In this document: positions 7,311-14,336 of the stretch, piece after piece
How positions within the stretch are numbered: position 1 is the first letter of the stretch
How the letters are laid out: every line of letters begins with the position of its first letter
DNA from: Desulfobacteraceae bacterium
Lineage (GTDB): Bacteria; Desulfobacterota; DSM-4660; Desulfatiglandales; Desulfatiglandaceae
Reading direction: 5' to 3'
Length of the DNA stretch: 18,752 nucleotides
Assembly: GCA_011042035.1 (NCBI GenBank)
Contig: DQZA01000010.1
Location: forward strand, 1 to 18,752
Made by a program: the position numbers and the translations under genes
Notes under the pieces: generated by a model
The model's database searches: none
What the model saw: the letters and a program-made list of their open reading frames with translations, nothing else
What the model was told of the DNA's origin: nothing

Positions 7311-7824
7311 AGTTACGTTGCTCCTCTTCGGTTTTTTCCGTGGGGCTGGCTCCAAGGGCCCGGAGTTCATATATGACAGTCTCGATGAGGTCGTCCAGTT
7401 TGGCCTCAACTGGAGGAGAAAGATCAAGGCTGACTCTTTCAATATCGGCGGGCTCAATTCCGACTATTACAGTTTCTGGTACTTTGTCAAAGGCCTGGCA
7501 TAGTGTCAGGGCTTCAAGGAGGTCGACTTCATGCAATGAGTTTTTGGAAAGAATTCGTTTTGGTACCTCTTTTCCTTTGAGTCTATGTAAACTACCTGGC
7601 GGAGCCCCATTTTTGACGGCATCAATGACAATTAAATGGTCGGCTTCAGTAATGGCACCAAGCAGATGGATCCCCAAGACTCCTCCGTCCAGGATCTTAA
7701 CGTTTTCGGGAAAATGGTAGCGACGTTCCAAGATCTCAACAGCCCTTATGCCGAGCCCTTCGTCGCAAAATAGGAGATTACCAACTCCTAGGACAGTAAT
7801 CTGAGGATTTCTATTTTTTCCCAT
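7288..7824 (-). CDS. [NiFe] hydrogenase maturation protease (HyaD/HybD/HynC family)
   Basis: Members of this family bind nickel in the precursor and remove the C-terminal peptide of the large subunit after the DPCxxCxxH motif. The sequence has the family signature VLGVGNLLFCDEGLGIRAVE near the N-terminus (Glu and Asp ligands), DGGVLGIHLL and DHLIVIDAVKNGAPPGS. Starting at the ATG at 7824 it has 178 residues; a TTG at 7860 would add 12 residues, and neither start has a strong ribosome site. The C-terminus carries an extra polar tail (about 20 residues) overlapping hypC. The large subunit here still has a cleavable tail after the conserved His, so the protease has an obvious substrate. It is separated from the large-subunit gene by a hairpin. 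Confidence 0.88.
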   Translation of the reverse strand: MGKNRNPQITVLGVGNLLFCDEGLGIRAVEILERRYHFPENVKILDGGVLGIHLLGAITEADHLIVIDAVKNGAPPGSLHRLKGKEVPKRILSKNSLHEVDLLEALTLCQAFDKVPETVIVGIEPADIERVSLDLSPPVEAKLDDLIETVIYELRALGASPTEKTEEEQRNYVSCNPC

Positions 7825-7959
7825 AGCTTTAATATAGCCAAAAACAAGCACGTAGATCAAATATTTTCTGCAACTTTGATCGGGGCTAGTTCATTTACTA
7901 CGATTCTGAAAATCTGGGATCGAGATAGTTTGCAGCATCCCGGTGGGGCGGGCAGAGGA

Positions 7960-8004
7960 AAAAGAGAGATGAAAGGCCCCTTCGGCTTTGAAGCCGAAAG
8001 GGCC
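7960..8004 (-). terminator. Hairpin terminator or attenuator after the hydrogenase large-subunit gene
   Basis: On the minus strand a 14-pair stem (plus 7991-8004 with 7975-7988, one G-U pair, two-base loop) begins 13 bases after the large-subunit stop. It is followed by TTTC, then a pyrimidine stretch ending in TTTTT. It resembles a rho-independent terminator between the structural genes and the protease and hypC genes. The T run is interrupted, so it may be partial, giving less protease and HypC than hydrogenase. Confidence 0.7.
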
Positions 8005-8017
8005 ATGTGGTTTTAAC

Positions 8018-9658
8018 TTATATCACTTTGATCTTATAAACCTGGTTGGAGTCAGGATCTATTACATGGACGCCACATGCTATACATGGATCAAAGGAAT
8101 GAACAGTTCTGAGCACCTCGAGGGGTCGTTTCGGATCCGCAACAGGGGTTCCGATTAGTGACTCTTCAACGGGGCCAAGTTTGCCATTTTTGCAACGAGG
8201 TCCGAGGTTCCAGGTAGATGGAACTACCAGTTGATAATTCTTAATCTTCTTGTTTTCGATTTCCACCCAATGGCCAAGTGAGCCCCTGGCCACGTCATTA
8301 AGCCCGCAGCCCATGGCACTTTTCGGCATCTCCCAGGATTCATAGGTCTTGGTATTACCCTTTTTAAGGTTCCCAATGAGTTCCATAGTCCACTTTTCCA
8401 TGGCATTTCCTATTGCCACAGTTTCGATGCATCTGGCAGCGGTCCTGCCAAGGGTGGAAAAGAGGGCAGTCAGAGGAATGCCCAGCTTGCTTACAACATC
8501 ATCGACAATTTCCTTAATTTCTTTCTTGCCCCACGCATAAGCTACCAGTACCCTAGCCAATGGACCTACCTCACAGGGTTCTCCTTCATAGCGAGGTGCC
8601 TTGAACCAAGTATATCTGCCAGTGGTGTCATATTCACCAGGCTGCGGTTGGGTTTCGCCTTTGTATGGGTGCCTTGCGGCATCGCCCTTATACCAGGAGT
8701 GCGCCACATGTTCCGTGACCTCGTCTGGACTAGCCATTTTGACCCCGGCGAGGTTACGTTTCATGATAACACCTCTGGGCATAAAGAGGCTTTCGGGCTC
8801 ATTATCCGATTCGGGCAAATCGCCCCATGCCAGGAAGTTGGTTGTTCCGCCAATACCTCCCCATTCCTTGTAAAAAGAGGCCACCGCCAGTACATCTGGT
8901 AGGTAGACTTTCTTTACGAAATCCTGGGTTTCCTTCCACAAGAAAAGAAATTCAGCAATACGGTCAGGGGTAAGGTCCTTGGCGCAAGTGACCCCGCCTA
9001 CGACAAAGCTTTGCAAGTGTGGGTTCTTCGCACCAAAGATGGCGTGCATCCTTGCTGCCTTGGCTTGCAATCTTAAGGCTTCCAGGTAATGGGAGACGGC
9101 CATCAGATTAGCTTCAGGCGGGAGTTTGTAAGCTGGATGACCCCAGTATGCATTATTAAAGGGCCCAAGCTGGCCACTTTGTACGAAGGTTTTTATCCTA
9201 TTCTGTACATCTTTAAAGTAGGGCACACCTCCCCATGGAGCCTCACTGACGTTGCTCGCAAGGGTAGCTGTCTTTTTTGGGTCTGCCTTCAAGGCGCTAA
9301 CTACATCAACCCAGTCTAAGGCGTGCAGGTGATAGAAATGGACTATGTGGTCATGCTGGAACTGAGCGCCATGGAGCATGTTTCTGATGATTCTTGCGTT
9401 GTCAGGGATCTGGACTCCTACTGCGTTTTCCACTGCCCTCACCGAGGCCAGGTAATGCGTCATAGTTCAGACGCCTCAGACGCGTTGAGTTATTAGTGGT
9501 GCGTCTCTAGGATCCCTCCCCCTGAGAATGAGCTCGATGCCTCTGAACATCTGGCCCGAACTCCATGCGTTAATCACCTTCCCACCCGAAATCTCAACCT
9601 CAATTCTCAGATGACCTTCAATTCTGGTGATCGGATCTATCATTATCTTCTTGGCCAT
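8018..9658 (-). CDS. hynA: [NiFe] hydrogenase large subunit with two in-frame TGA codons (predicted Sec61 and Sec64)
   Basis: Catalytic subunit of a periplasmic group 1-type uptake hydrogenase, exported with the Tat-tagged small subunit. Read through two TGA codons, it is a 546-residue protein of normal length. Motifs in order: RIEGHLRIEVE (12-22), MFRGIE, then GRDPRDAPLITQRV directly followed by TGA-Gly-Val-TGA-Thr, where the family has CGVCT, then HYLASVRAVENA. Later come HLHALDW, GPFNNAYWGHPAY, the YTWFKAPRYEGEPCEVGPLAR block and the C-terminal DPCIACGVH (523-531), followed by a 15-residue tail to be cleaved after His531. Both TGA codons fall exactly on the two N-terminal nickel-ligand cysteines (first terminal, second bridging), while C-terminal Cys525 and Cys528 are ordinary. 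Gene callers will split it at 9476 and 9463. TGA ends dsrK, dsrJ, dsrO, hdrC and hypC, so the code is not reassigned. Selenocysteine is inferred, not proven. Confidence 0.9.
9433..9451 (-). promoter_or_regulatory. Candidate bacterial SECIS hairpin
   Basis: On the mRNA, CUGGCCUCGGUGAGGGCAG folds as a 3-pair lower stem, a G-G mismatch, a 4-pair upper stem (CCUC/GAGG) and a GGU loop. Short additional pairing (CC/GG and UU/AA with bulges) can extend it. Bacterial SECIS elements lie within the coding region just after the UGA and usually have a G early in the apical loop, about 16-37 bases from the codon. Here the loop begins 23 bases after the second UGA and 32 bases after the first, so one element could serve both. 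Found by hand, with no folding energy computed; the lower stem is weak and no bulged U like that of E. coli fdhF is obvious. Confidence 0.45.
9467..9469 (-). other. In-frame TGA, predicted selenocysteine 64
   Basis: This codon replaces the second cysteine of the N-terminal CGVC motif, the residue that bridges Ni and Fe. Downstream the frame continues as T-M-T-H-YLASVRAVE, the normal family sequence. The Met at codon 66 is internal and is not a credible start, because it would remove the L1 and L2 motifs. Confidence 0.8.
9476..9478 (-). other. In-frame TGA, predicted selenocysteine 61
   Basis: The codon after Val60 (TCA on the plus strand) replaces the first cysteine of the N-terminal CGVC motif, a terminal nickel ligand in [NiFe] hydrogenases. 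Reading continues in frame with Gly-Val. The local DNA is a near-tandem repeat, GCGTCTGA twice with one base between, since both Val-TGA pairs use the same codons. Confidence 0.8.
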
Positions 9659-9708
9659 TGCTCTCCTCTCCTTTCTATAAAAAATTCCACTAAGGCCCTC
9701 TGCCTTTG

Positions 9709-10656
9709 TTATTCACTTTGCACAAAGAACGGGCTCATCTTGTCCCAAAAGTCAGGCTCACTGCAGCCAATGCAGGGATGGCCCGCTTCAATGGGGAAAC
9801 TTGTTCCGTCATTAAACTTGGCAATTGGGCAATTGTTGTAAGTGTCTGGTCCTTTGCAACCCATCTTATAGAGGCAATAGCCCATCTTTGCCTCTTCAGA
9901 ACCAAACTCTTCCACAAATTCGTCATTCTCATAATGGGATCTTCTGGGACACTGATCATGTATGGTTTTACCATAAGCGAACAGTGGTCTGCCAAGATCA
10001 TCGAGTTCAGGCAGTTTCCCCAAGAGGAGATAGTTGACCACGGTTCCTACAAAATTAATAGGATTTGGTGGGCAGCCGGGGATATTGACGGTCTTAATCC
10101 CGAGGGCGTCTCCCACTCCTTTGTAACCTCCAGGGTTAGGTGCCGCCGCCTGCACACCTCCGTAACAAGCGCAAGTTCCCATACAGATGACGGCAGCGGC
10201 CTTGGGACAAACCTCTTTTGCAATTTCCAGAAAGGTTTTACCACCTATTTTGCCATAAACGCCATTGTCTTTGGTGGAGATAGCACCCTCAACCACGCAG
10301 ATAAACTTGCCATTGTACTTCTTGACAGCCGACTGCAGGATTTCTTCTGCCTGGTGTCCTGCCGCTGCCATGATGGTTTCGTGGTACTCAGCAGATATTA
10401 TCTCCAAAAGCAACTGATCAATCCACGGATTCATAGTCCTGAGAAGCGCCTCTGAACACCCTGTACATTCAGCGAACTGTAACCAGATCACCGGTGGGCG
10501 CTGTTTGGGAGCGGCAAATACCTCGGCTACCTTGGGTATAAACGAAGATGACAAACCCAAGGTTGCTGTAAGCATGCCGCAATACTTCATGAAGTCCCTT
10601 CGTGAGACTCCCCTCTCTGATAACCTCTCATAGAATTCCTTTTCCTCGTTGCTCAT
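9709..10656 (-). CDS. hynB: [NiFe] hydrogenase small subunit, Tat-exported
   Basis: Electron-transfer subunit of the periplasmic hydrogenase, 315 residues. A twin-arginine signal (SRRDFMK, 18-24) and a hydrophobic stretch end near AFAAP-type residues 48-50. Proximal cluster ligands are visible as CTGC (64-67), GTCACYGG and GCPPNP. The C-terminal clusters are visible as HDQCPRR, GYCLYKMGCKGP, NNCP and GHPCIGCSEPDFWD. A Pro is kept in SFPIEAGHPC, the position whose replacement by Cys converts the medial [3Fe-4S] to [4Fe-4S] in other hydrogenases, so a medial [3Fe-4S] cluster is likely (inference). No extra cysteines of the O2-tolerant type are seen near the proximal site. I chose the ATG at 10656, with GGGAGGTG just upstream, over a frame from 10689. 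The large subunit follows 50 bases downstream. Confidence 0.94.
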   Translation of the reverse strand: MSNEEKEFYERLSERGVSRRDFMKYCGMLTATLGLSSSFIPKVAEVFAAPKQRPPVIWLQFAECTGCSEALLRTMNPWIDQLLLEIISAEYHETIMAAAGHQAEEILQSAVKKYNGKFICVVEGAISTKDNGVYGKIGGKTFLEIAKEVCPKAAAVICMGTCACYGGVQAAAPNPGGYKGVGDALGIKTVNIPGCPPNPINFVGTVVNYLLLGKLPELDDLGRPLFAYGKTIHDQCPRRSHYENDEFVEEFGSEEAKMGYCLYKMGCKGPDTYNNCPIAKFNDGTSFPIEAGHPCIGCSEPDFWDKMSPFFVQSE

Positions 10657-10714
10657 GCGGCACCTCCCTAATGCTGTTGTTAAAACCATGTTCTAGCTTT
10701 TCACCGTCGTTACA

Positions 10715-10742
10715 ATTAGAAAAATTGGCTACCTTTTGTCAA
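10715..10742 (-). promoter_or_regulatory. Probable sigma70 promoter of the hydrogenase operon
   Basis: On the minus strand TTGACA (plus 10742-10737) is followed after 16 bases by TCTAAT (10720-10715), 5 of 6 to consensus. It would start transcription about 50 bases before the small-subunit ATG. The divergent hdr promoter and a palindrome lie behind it. Confidence 0.5.
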
Positions 10743-10765
10743 CATTTTTTTAAAGAAATTCTGGC

Positions 10766-10792
10766 TTTACATTTATAAAGCGTGGCTATAAT
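10766..10792 (+). promoter_or_regulatory. Possible promoter of the hdr-like operon
   Basis: TTTACA (10766-10771) is followed after 15 bases by a perfect TATAAT (10787-10792). The spacer is shorter than ideal, which could mean an activator is needed. The -10 box lies inside the palindrome at 10783-10799. The leader to the first gene would be about 150 bases and AT-rich; I see nothing else in it. Confidence 0.4.
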
Positions 10793-10799
10793 ATAGCCA
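10783..10799. promoter_or_regulatory. 17-base perfect palindrome, likely operator
   Basis: TGGCTATAATATAGCCA has 7-base perfect arms around a 3-base spacer. It overlaps the -10 box of the predicted hdr promoter and lies about 40 bases behind the -35 of the divergent hydrogenase promoter, so one bound dimer could affect both operons. The regulator is not in the window. Confidence 0.5.
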
Positions 10800-10951
10800 T
10801 AAAATAGTTACTAAGGAACTGCATACCGACTTGATGTGACTACCAGATAGATAAAGAATTTGTTTTTATCAGATTTGAAGGATTTTCTTTTGATTAGATA
10901 TTAGATAAATGCTTTGAAATTAACGCAGAATCTGACGATAGAGCTGTGGTG

Positions 10952-12187
10952 ATGCAGAAAGAAGTGATTATTGTCATAGGCGGTGGTATTACTGGACTTA
11001 CGGTAGCCCTGGAACTGGCCCAACTAGGTAAGCATCCATTGGTAGTAGAGAGAGGCCCTTTACTCGGCGGCCGGTCTGCGTCCCTTCCATGCAAGGCCAC
11101 CGATCGTTGTCTCAAGTGCAACAACTGCCTTGTGGAAGACACCCTCAGGCAAATCAAGTACGATTCCCCTTTTGAGTTCATGACCCACACCACGATATCT
11201 GATATCCGTAGGGAGGCGGAGTCTTGGTACGTTACACTGGAGACAGGCCCTTTTTTTATCGATTGGGAAAAATGCACTGATTGTGGTGCGTGCTATGAGG
11301 CATGCGCAAGATTAGGGGCATCGGGTGTTGTGAGGGGGGCATCTATTAACCAACATCCTTTTTTCGGAATTGACCAGAAGGCTTGTTCATGCCTTCAGAA
11401 GGGAGCAGACCCTGCTTGCGTCAAGGAATGTCCAGAAGGCGCTATTAACATCCTTACAAGGCCCCAAACCCGACAGGTAAAGGCACATGGCATTGTGGTT
11501 GCCACCGGATATACACCATATGTTCCGCCTGAAAAAAACCGATTTGGCTATGGACGCCTTCCAAATGTCATAACAACGCAGGAAGCTGACGAAATGCTTC
11601 GCGAATCAGGCGCAGTAACGAGGCCGTCGGATGGGAGAGTGCCCCAAAGGGTTGCATTTGTGCAATGCGTGGGCAGTCGCGATAGAAGAATAGGCCGGGA
11701 ATACTGTTCGCGGATATGCTGTGGATACTCATTGCGTTTGGCCCTTCATATGATTCATAAGTACCCGGATGTGGACATAACGATCTTCTATATGGATATC
11801 CAAAACTTTGGAAAGGATTTTGAAAAGTACTACAGTGAGGTCAAGGACAAGGCCAAACTGGTGCGGGGACTTCCTGGGGACTTCTACGCTCTGGATGAAG
11901 GGAAAATTTCTGTCAGTTATTTCTCAGAAGAACAACAAAAAAACGTGGCACAGCCCTTCGATTTGGTATTGCTTACCATTGGTCTCTCACCTCAGGAGGA
12001 AAACCCAGACCTTGCCAATATGCTGGGCCTCGGCATCAATGAAGACGGTTTCCTTCGCCCATCGCAGGCGGACGCGTCAGCGGTGGTCGTGGCTGGCACC
12101 GCGCGAGGCCCAATGGATGTGGCAGAGTGTATTTGTGATGCCAAAAGTGCAGCTTTTAAAATGGCGAATTTTTTGGAGGGAAGTTAG
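10952..12187 (+). CDS. hdrA: HdrA-like FAD and iron-sulfur subunit
   Basis: A 411-residue cytoplasmic flavoprotein of the HdrA/QmoA family. The N-terminus has an FAD-binding Rossmann motif (GGGITG, 10-15, then ERGPLLGGR). A cysteine group at 47, 53, 56 and 59 follows, then a ferredoxin-like insert with CxxCxxCxxxC at 108-118 and further cysteines at 145, 147, 156 and 160. The block FVQCVGSRD...YCSRICC places Cys239, 252, 256 and 257 with exactly the spacing of the HdrA-specific [4Fe-4S] site of methanogen HdrA. After it comes the family block IFYMDIQNFGKDFE. The C-terminus has an FAD-contacting VVVAGTARGP motif. I chose the ATG at 10952; two GTG codons just upstream are alternatives. It is closer to HdrA than to QmoA at the first cysteine region, and it heads a four-gene operon. 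Confidence 0.85.
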   Translation: MQKEVIIVIGGGITGLTVALELAQLGKHPLVVERGPLLGGRSASLPCKATDRCLKCNNCLVEDTLRQIKYDSPFEFMTHTTISDIRREAESWYVTLETGPFFIDWEKCTDCGACYEACARLGASGVVRGASINQHPFFGIDQKACSCLQKGADPACVKECPEGAINILTRPQTRQVKAHGIVVATGYTPYVPPEKNRFGYGRLPNVITTQEADEMLRESGAVTRPSDGRVPQRVAFVQCVGSRDRRIGREYCSRICCGYSLRLALHMIHKYPDVDITIFYMDIQNFGKDFEKYYSEVKDKAKLVRGLPGDFYALDEGKISVSYFSEEQQKNVAQPFDLVLLTIGLSPQEENPDLANMLGLGINEDGFLRPSQADASAVVVAGTARGPMDVAECICDAKSAAFKMANFLEGS

Positions 12188-12204
12188 ACCTACACGGGCG
12201 AGAA

Positions 12205-13839
12205 ATGACGGACGGGCGAGTTAATAGATCAGTTCTTGTTGTGGGAAACGGACCGTATTGTTTCAAGGTGGCAGGGGAACTTGCCTCGGTGGATTCTGTA
12301 AGCCTGGCTGTATTGAGAGAAGCACGGCTCGATGAGATGGAACAAAAACCTAACCTCGTAGAGCTATTGATGCCCGTTGAACTGCTAGGGTTTTCGGGGC
12401 AGCCTGGGGAATTTCGTGCGGTGTTCAGACAGACCAATGGCTCTCATGCGGAAAGGACGTACGGGTTTGTCGTAGTGGCCTTGGAGAGTGAGTGGATTTC
12501 CACTCTTAATAAATGGTCTGTGGTGGAAGATAGCCGGATTACTTCCCTTTCGAAGCTGGAAAAATATGTTAATGAGTATCTGGGGAACATTGGCCCAGGC
12601 GATAAGGTGGTATTTATCTCCGGGTTTAAACAGGATTCATATCCAGTTTCTCAAGAGAAGATCGTAAATTTTGCTGCAGCAGTCAGAGAAAAAACGGGAG
12701 CAGCAACCTATGTTCTTATGGAGCAGTTTAAGGTTGCGCAAGAGGGCCTTGAAAGGGCTTTTAGGCTGGCACGGGAATTGGGCGTCGTATTTGTTAAGTT
12801 TTCGCAAACTATTCCTGAAGTGCGAGTGGGACCCAAAGAATGTACCGTCCAATATATGGATGAAGCCATGGGACAGGCGGTGAACATTTCTCCCCAACTG
12901 CTGATCTTCGAGGATGAGGCATGTCCTCCTCCTGAAGGAAGGTATATTTCTGACCTCTTAGGAATAAATCTTGGGAATCAGGGCTTTCTTCAAGGTGATT
13001 TCTTGTTTAATTTGCCTATCTACACAAACAGGACCGGTATTTTTGTGGTAGGCTCTGGCAAAGGCCCTATTTCTGAGAGGGAGGCGGAGAGGGAAGCGGA
13101 GGCTGTGGCGGAGGAGGTGGCCAAGCTTGTCTGTTCATTCGATAAGGAGGTCGTGGGGCCTTTTCCTACACTGAATGAGAACGAGTGCATTCATTGTTTG
13201 ACCTGTTACAGGAGTTGCCCCCATAAGGCCATATCCCTTTATCCAGGACAAAGAAGCCCACAGATTTCTCCGGTTGCATGCAGGGGCTGCGGGATTTGTG
13301 TGGAGTCCTGCCCGAGGAGGGCCATAGATTTTGAGCACGGGGAAAGCGGGATTTCGTATTATGACATAGACAAAGAGATAGACCATATTGTCTATGAAGA
13401 TTCCCGCGATGTGCCACGAATTGCGGTCTTTGCGTGCGTAAACTCGGCATACGATGCCTATTTGCTGGCGAAGAGCAGGGGGGACAGGCTCCAGGCAAGG
13501 TGTAGTGTTTTAAAGGTACCCTGTGGAGGGAGGGTGGAAGCAGCAGCAGTAATAAAGGCCTTGGGAAGTGGTGTTGACGGCGTGGCTATCCTGACATGCC
13601 ATGAGAATAGCTGCAAGTCTGTCCATGGGGCAAGTAGGTGTCGAAAGAGGATCGCCGCAGTTAAAGAGATGATGACAAAATGTGGTGTAAAAGAGGAGGC
13701 GATTTTGTTTGGAACAGTCGCACCTGGCTCTGCACCACAGTTTGTGGAACTGATCAACCGGTTTTCCTTGAGGCTTCAAGGTGGGGATGGGTCTTCGATA
13801 ATTCCAGGAAATGCAGGGAGCGGGGGAGAAGCTCGATGA
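12205..13839 (+). CDS. HdrA-like/MvhD fusion (QmoB-like) with degenerate FAD site
   Basis: A 544-residue protein in three parts. Residues 8-310 resemble the flavoprotein core of HdrA/QmoB, but the dinucleotide motif is GNGPYC (14-19), lacking the third glycine, and the HdrA cysteine site is missing. Residues 328-369 hold two [4Fe-4S] motifs (CIHCLTCYRSCP and CRGCGICVESCP). Residues about 408-525 form an MvhD domain, with Cys411, Cys440 (PCGG), Cys465 and Cys470 (CHENSC), which binds [2Fe-2S] and in MvhD hands electrons to HdrA. QmoB also fuses HdrA-like and MvhD parts but is longer as I remember it. It is likely the electron entry subunit of an Hdr complex. The stop overlaps the hdrC start (ATGA). 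Confidence 0.82.
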   Translation: MTDGRVNRSVLVVGNGPYCFKVAGELASVDSVSLAVLREARLDEMEQKPNLVELLMPVELLGFSGQPGEFRAVFRQTNGSHAERTYGFVVVALESEWISTLNKWSVVEDSRITSLSKLEKYVNEYLGNIGPGDKVVFISGFKQDSYPVSQEKIVNFAAAVREKTGAATYVLMEQFKVAQEGLERAFRLARELGVVFVKFSQTIPEVRVGPKECTVQYMDEAMGQAVNISPQLLIFEDEACPPPEGRYISDLLGINLGNQGFLQGDFLFNLPIYTNRTGIFVVGSGKGPISEREAEREAEAVAEEVAKLVCSFDKEVVGPFPTLNENECIHCLTCYRSCPHKAISLYPGQRSPQISPVACRGCGICVESCPRRAIDFEHGESGISYYDIDKEIDHIVYEDSRDVPRIAVFACVNSAYDAYLLAKSRGDRLQARCSVLKVPCGGRVEAAAVIKALGSGVDGVAILTCHENSCKSVHGASRCRKRIAAVKEMMTKCGVKEEAILFGTVAPGSAPQFVELINRFSLRLQGGDGSSIIPGNAGSGGEAR

Positions 13840-14336
13840 ACAGCGAATCGGGAAAACACCGCGTGCGCGCCAAGCTTGAAACACGGGCTCAAGAACTGAC
13901 AGAGAGGTTGGAGCTACAGAGTGTTCGTTCTTGTTATATATGTAGAACGTGTACCTCTAGTTGTCCCGTGACATTTATAGATCCACGGTTTAATCCGCTC
14001 GCCATTTTGAGGATGGTATTGTATGGCAAGATAGAGGAGGTCTTGAACAGCGATTTTCTCTGGCTTTGTACCAGTTGTTACTCATGCCAAGAGAGATGTC
14101 CGCAAGAGATTCCCATTGCCGATATCATGACCAAATTGAAGAACAAGGCGTTCAAGTTGGGAAACGCACCTGTGGGTGTGAGGGCCCAAATGGATATTAT
14201 CAAGAAGGCGGGGAGAACTTATCCCTTGGATGATTTTGACAACAAGAAAAGGGCCAAGGCAGGGCTGCCTGAACTTCCCACTTCGTGCGACGTAGTGAAA
14301 ACGTTGTTCGAGTCAGAAACTGAGAGTTTGAAATGA
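13836..14336 (+). CDS. hdrC: HdrC-like two-cluster iron-sulfur subunit
   Basis: A 166-residue soluble protein with the HdrC pattern: CYICRTCTSSCP (33-44) and CTSCYSCQERCP (78-89), separated by the conserved DPRFNPLAILRMVLYG helix region. HdrC shuttles electrons from HdrA to the catalytic HdrB. There are no transmembrane segments, unlike QmoC, in which HdrC is fused to a HdrE-like membrane domain, so this complex is probably cytoplasmic. I chose the ATG at 13836, with GGGGGAG upstream; a longer frame reading into the preceding gene is not credible. It overlaps the previous gene and hdrB by 4 bases each. Confidence 0.92.
   Translation: MNSESGKHRVRAKLETRAQELTERLELQSVRSCYICRTCTSSCPVTFIDPRFNPLAILRMVLYGKIEEVLNSDFLWLCTSCYSCQERCPQEIPIADIMTKLKNKAFKLGNAPVGVRAQMDIIKKAGRTYPLDDFDNKKRAKAGLPELPTSCDVVKTLFESETESLK

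Noticed and set aside
8018..9658. Hydrogenase large subunit as a pseudogene or as two separate genes (8018-9463 and 9476-9658).
   Set aside because: The frame is continuous, both TGA codons replace precisely the conserved cysteines, and all other motifs, including the cleavable C-terminal tail, are intact. A decaying gene would not be expected to show this pattern.
9433..9658. Reassignment of TGA to a sense codon throughout the genome.
   Set aside because: TGA is the natural stop of dsrK, dsrJ, dsrO, the HdrA/MvhD fusion, hdrC and hypC in the same window.
9706..10455. 249-residue open frame on the + strand opposite the hydrogenase small subunit.
   Set aside because: It is a shadow of a clearly identified gene on the other strand and has no ribosome site or recognisable motif.
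10800..10951. AT-rich leader before the HdrA-like gene as a possible small gene or RNA.
   Set aside because: I found no ORF with a ribosome site, no stable hairpin and no repeat beyond the palindrome already listed.
13680..13835. Longer N-terminus for the HdrC-like protein.
   Set aside because: It lies wholly within the upstream fusion gene, and the ATG at 13836 has a good ribosome site and the usual 4-base overlap.
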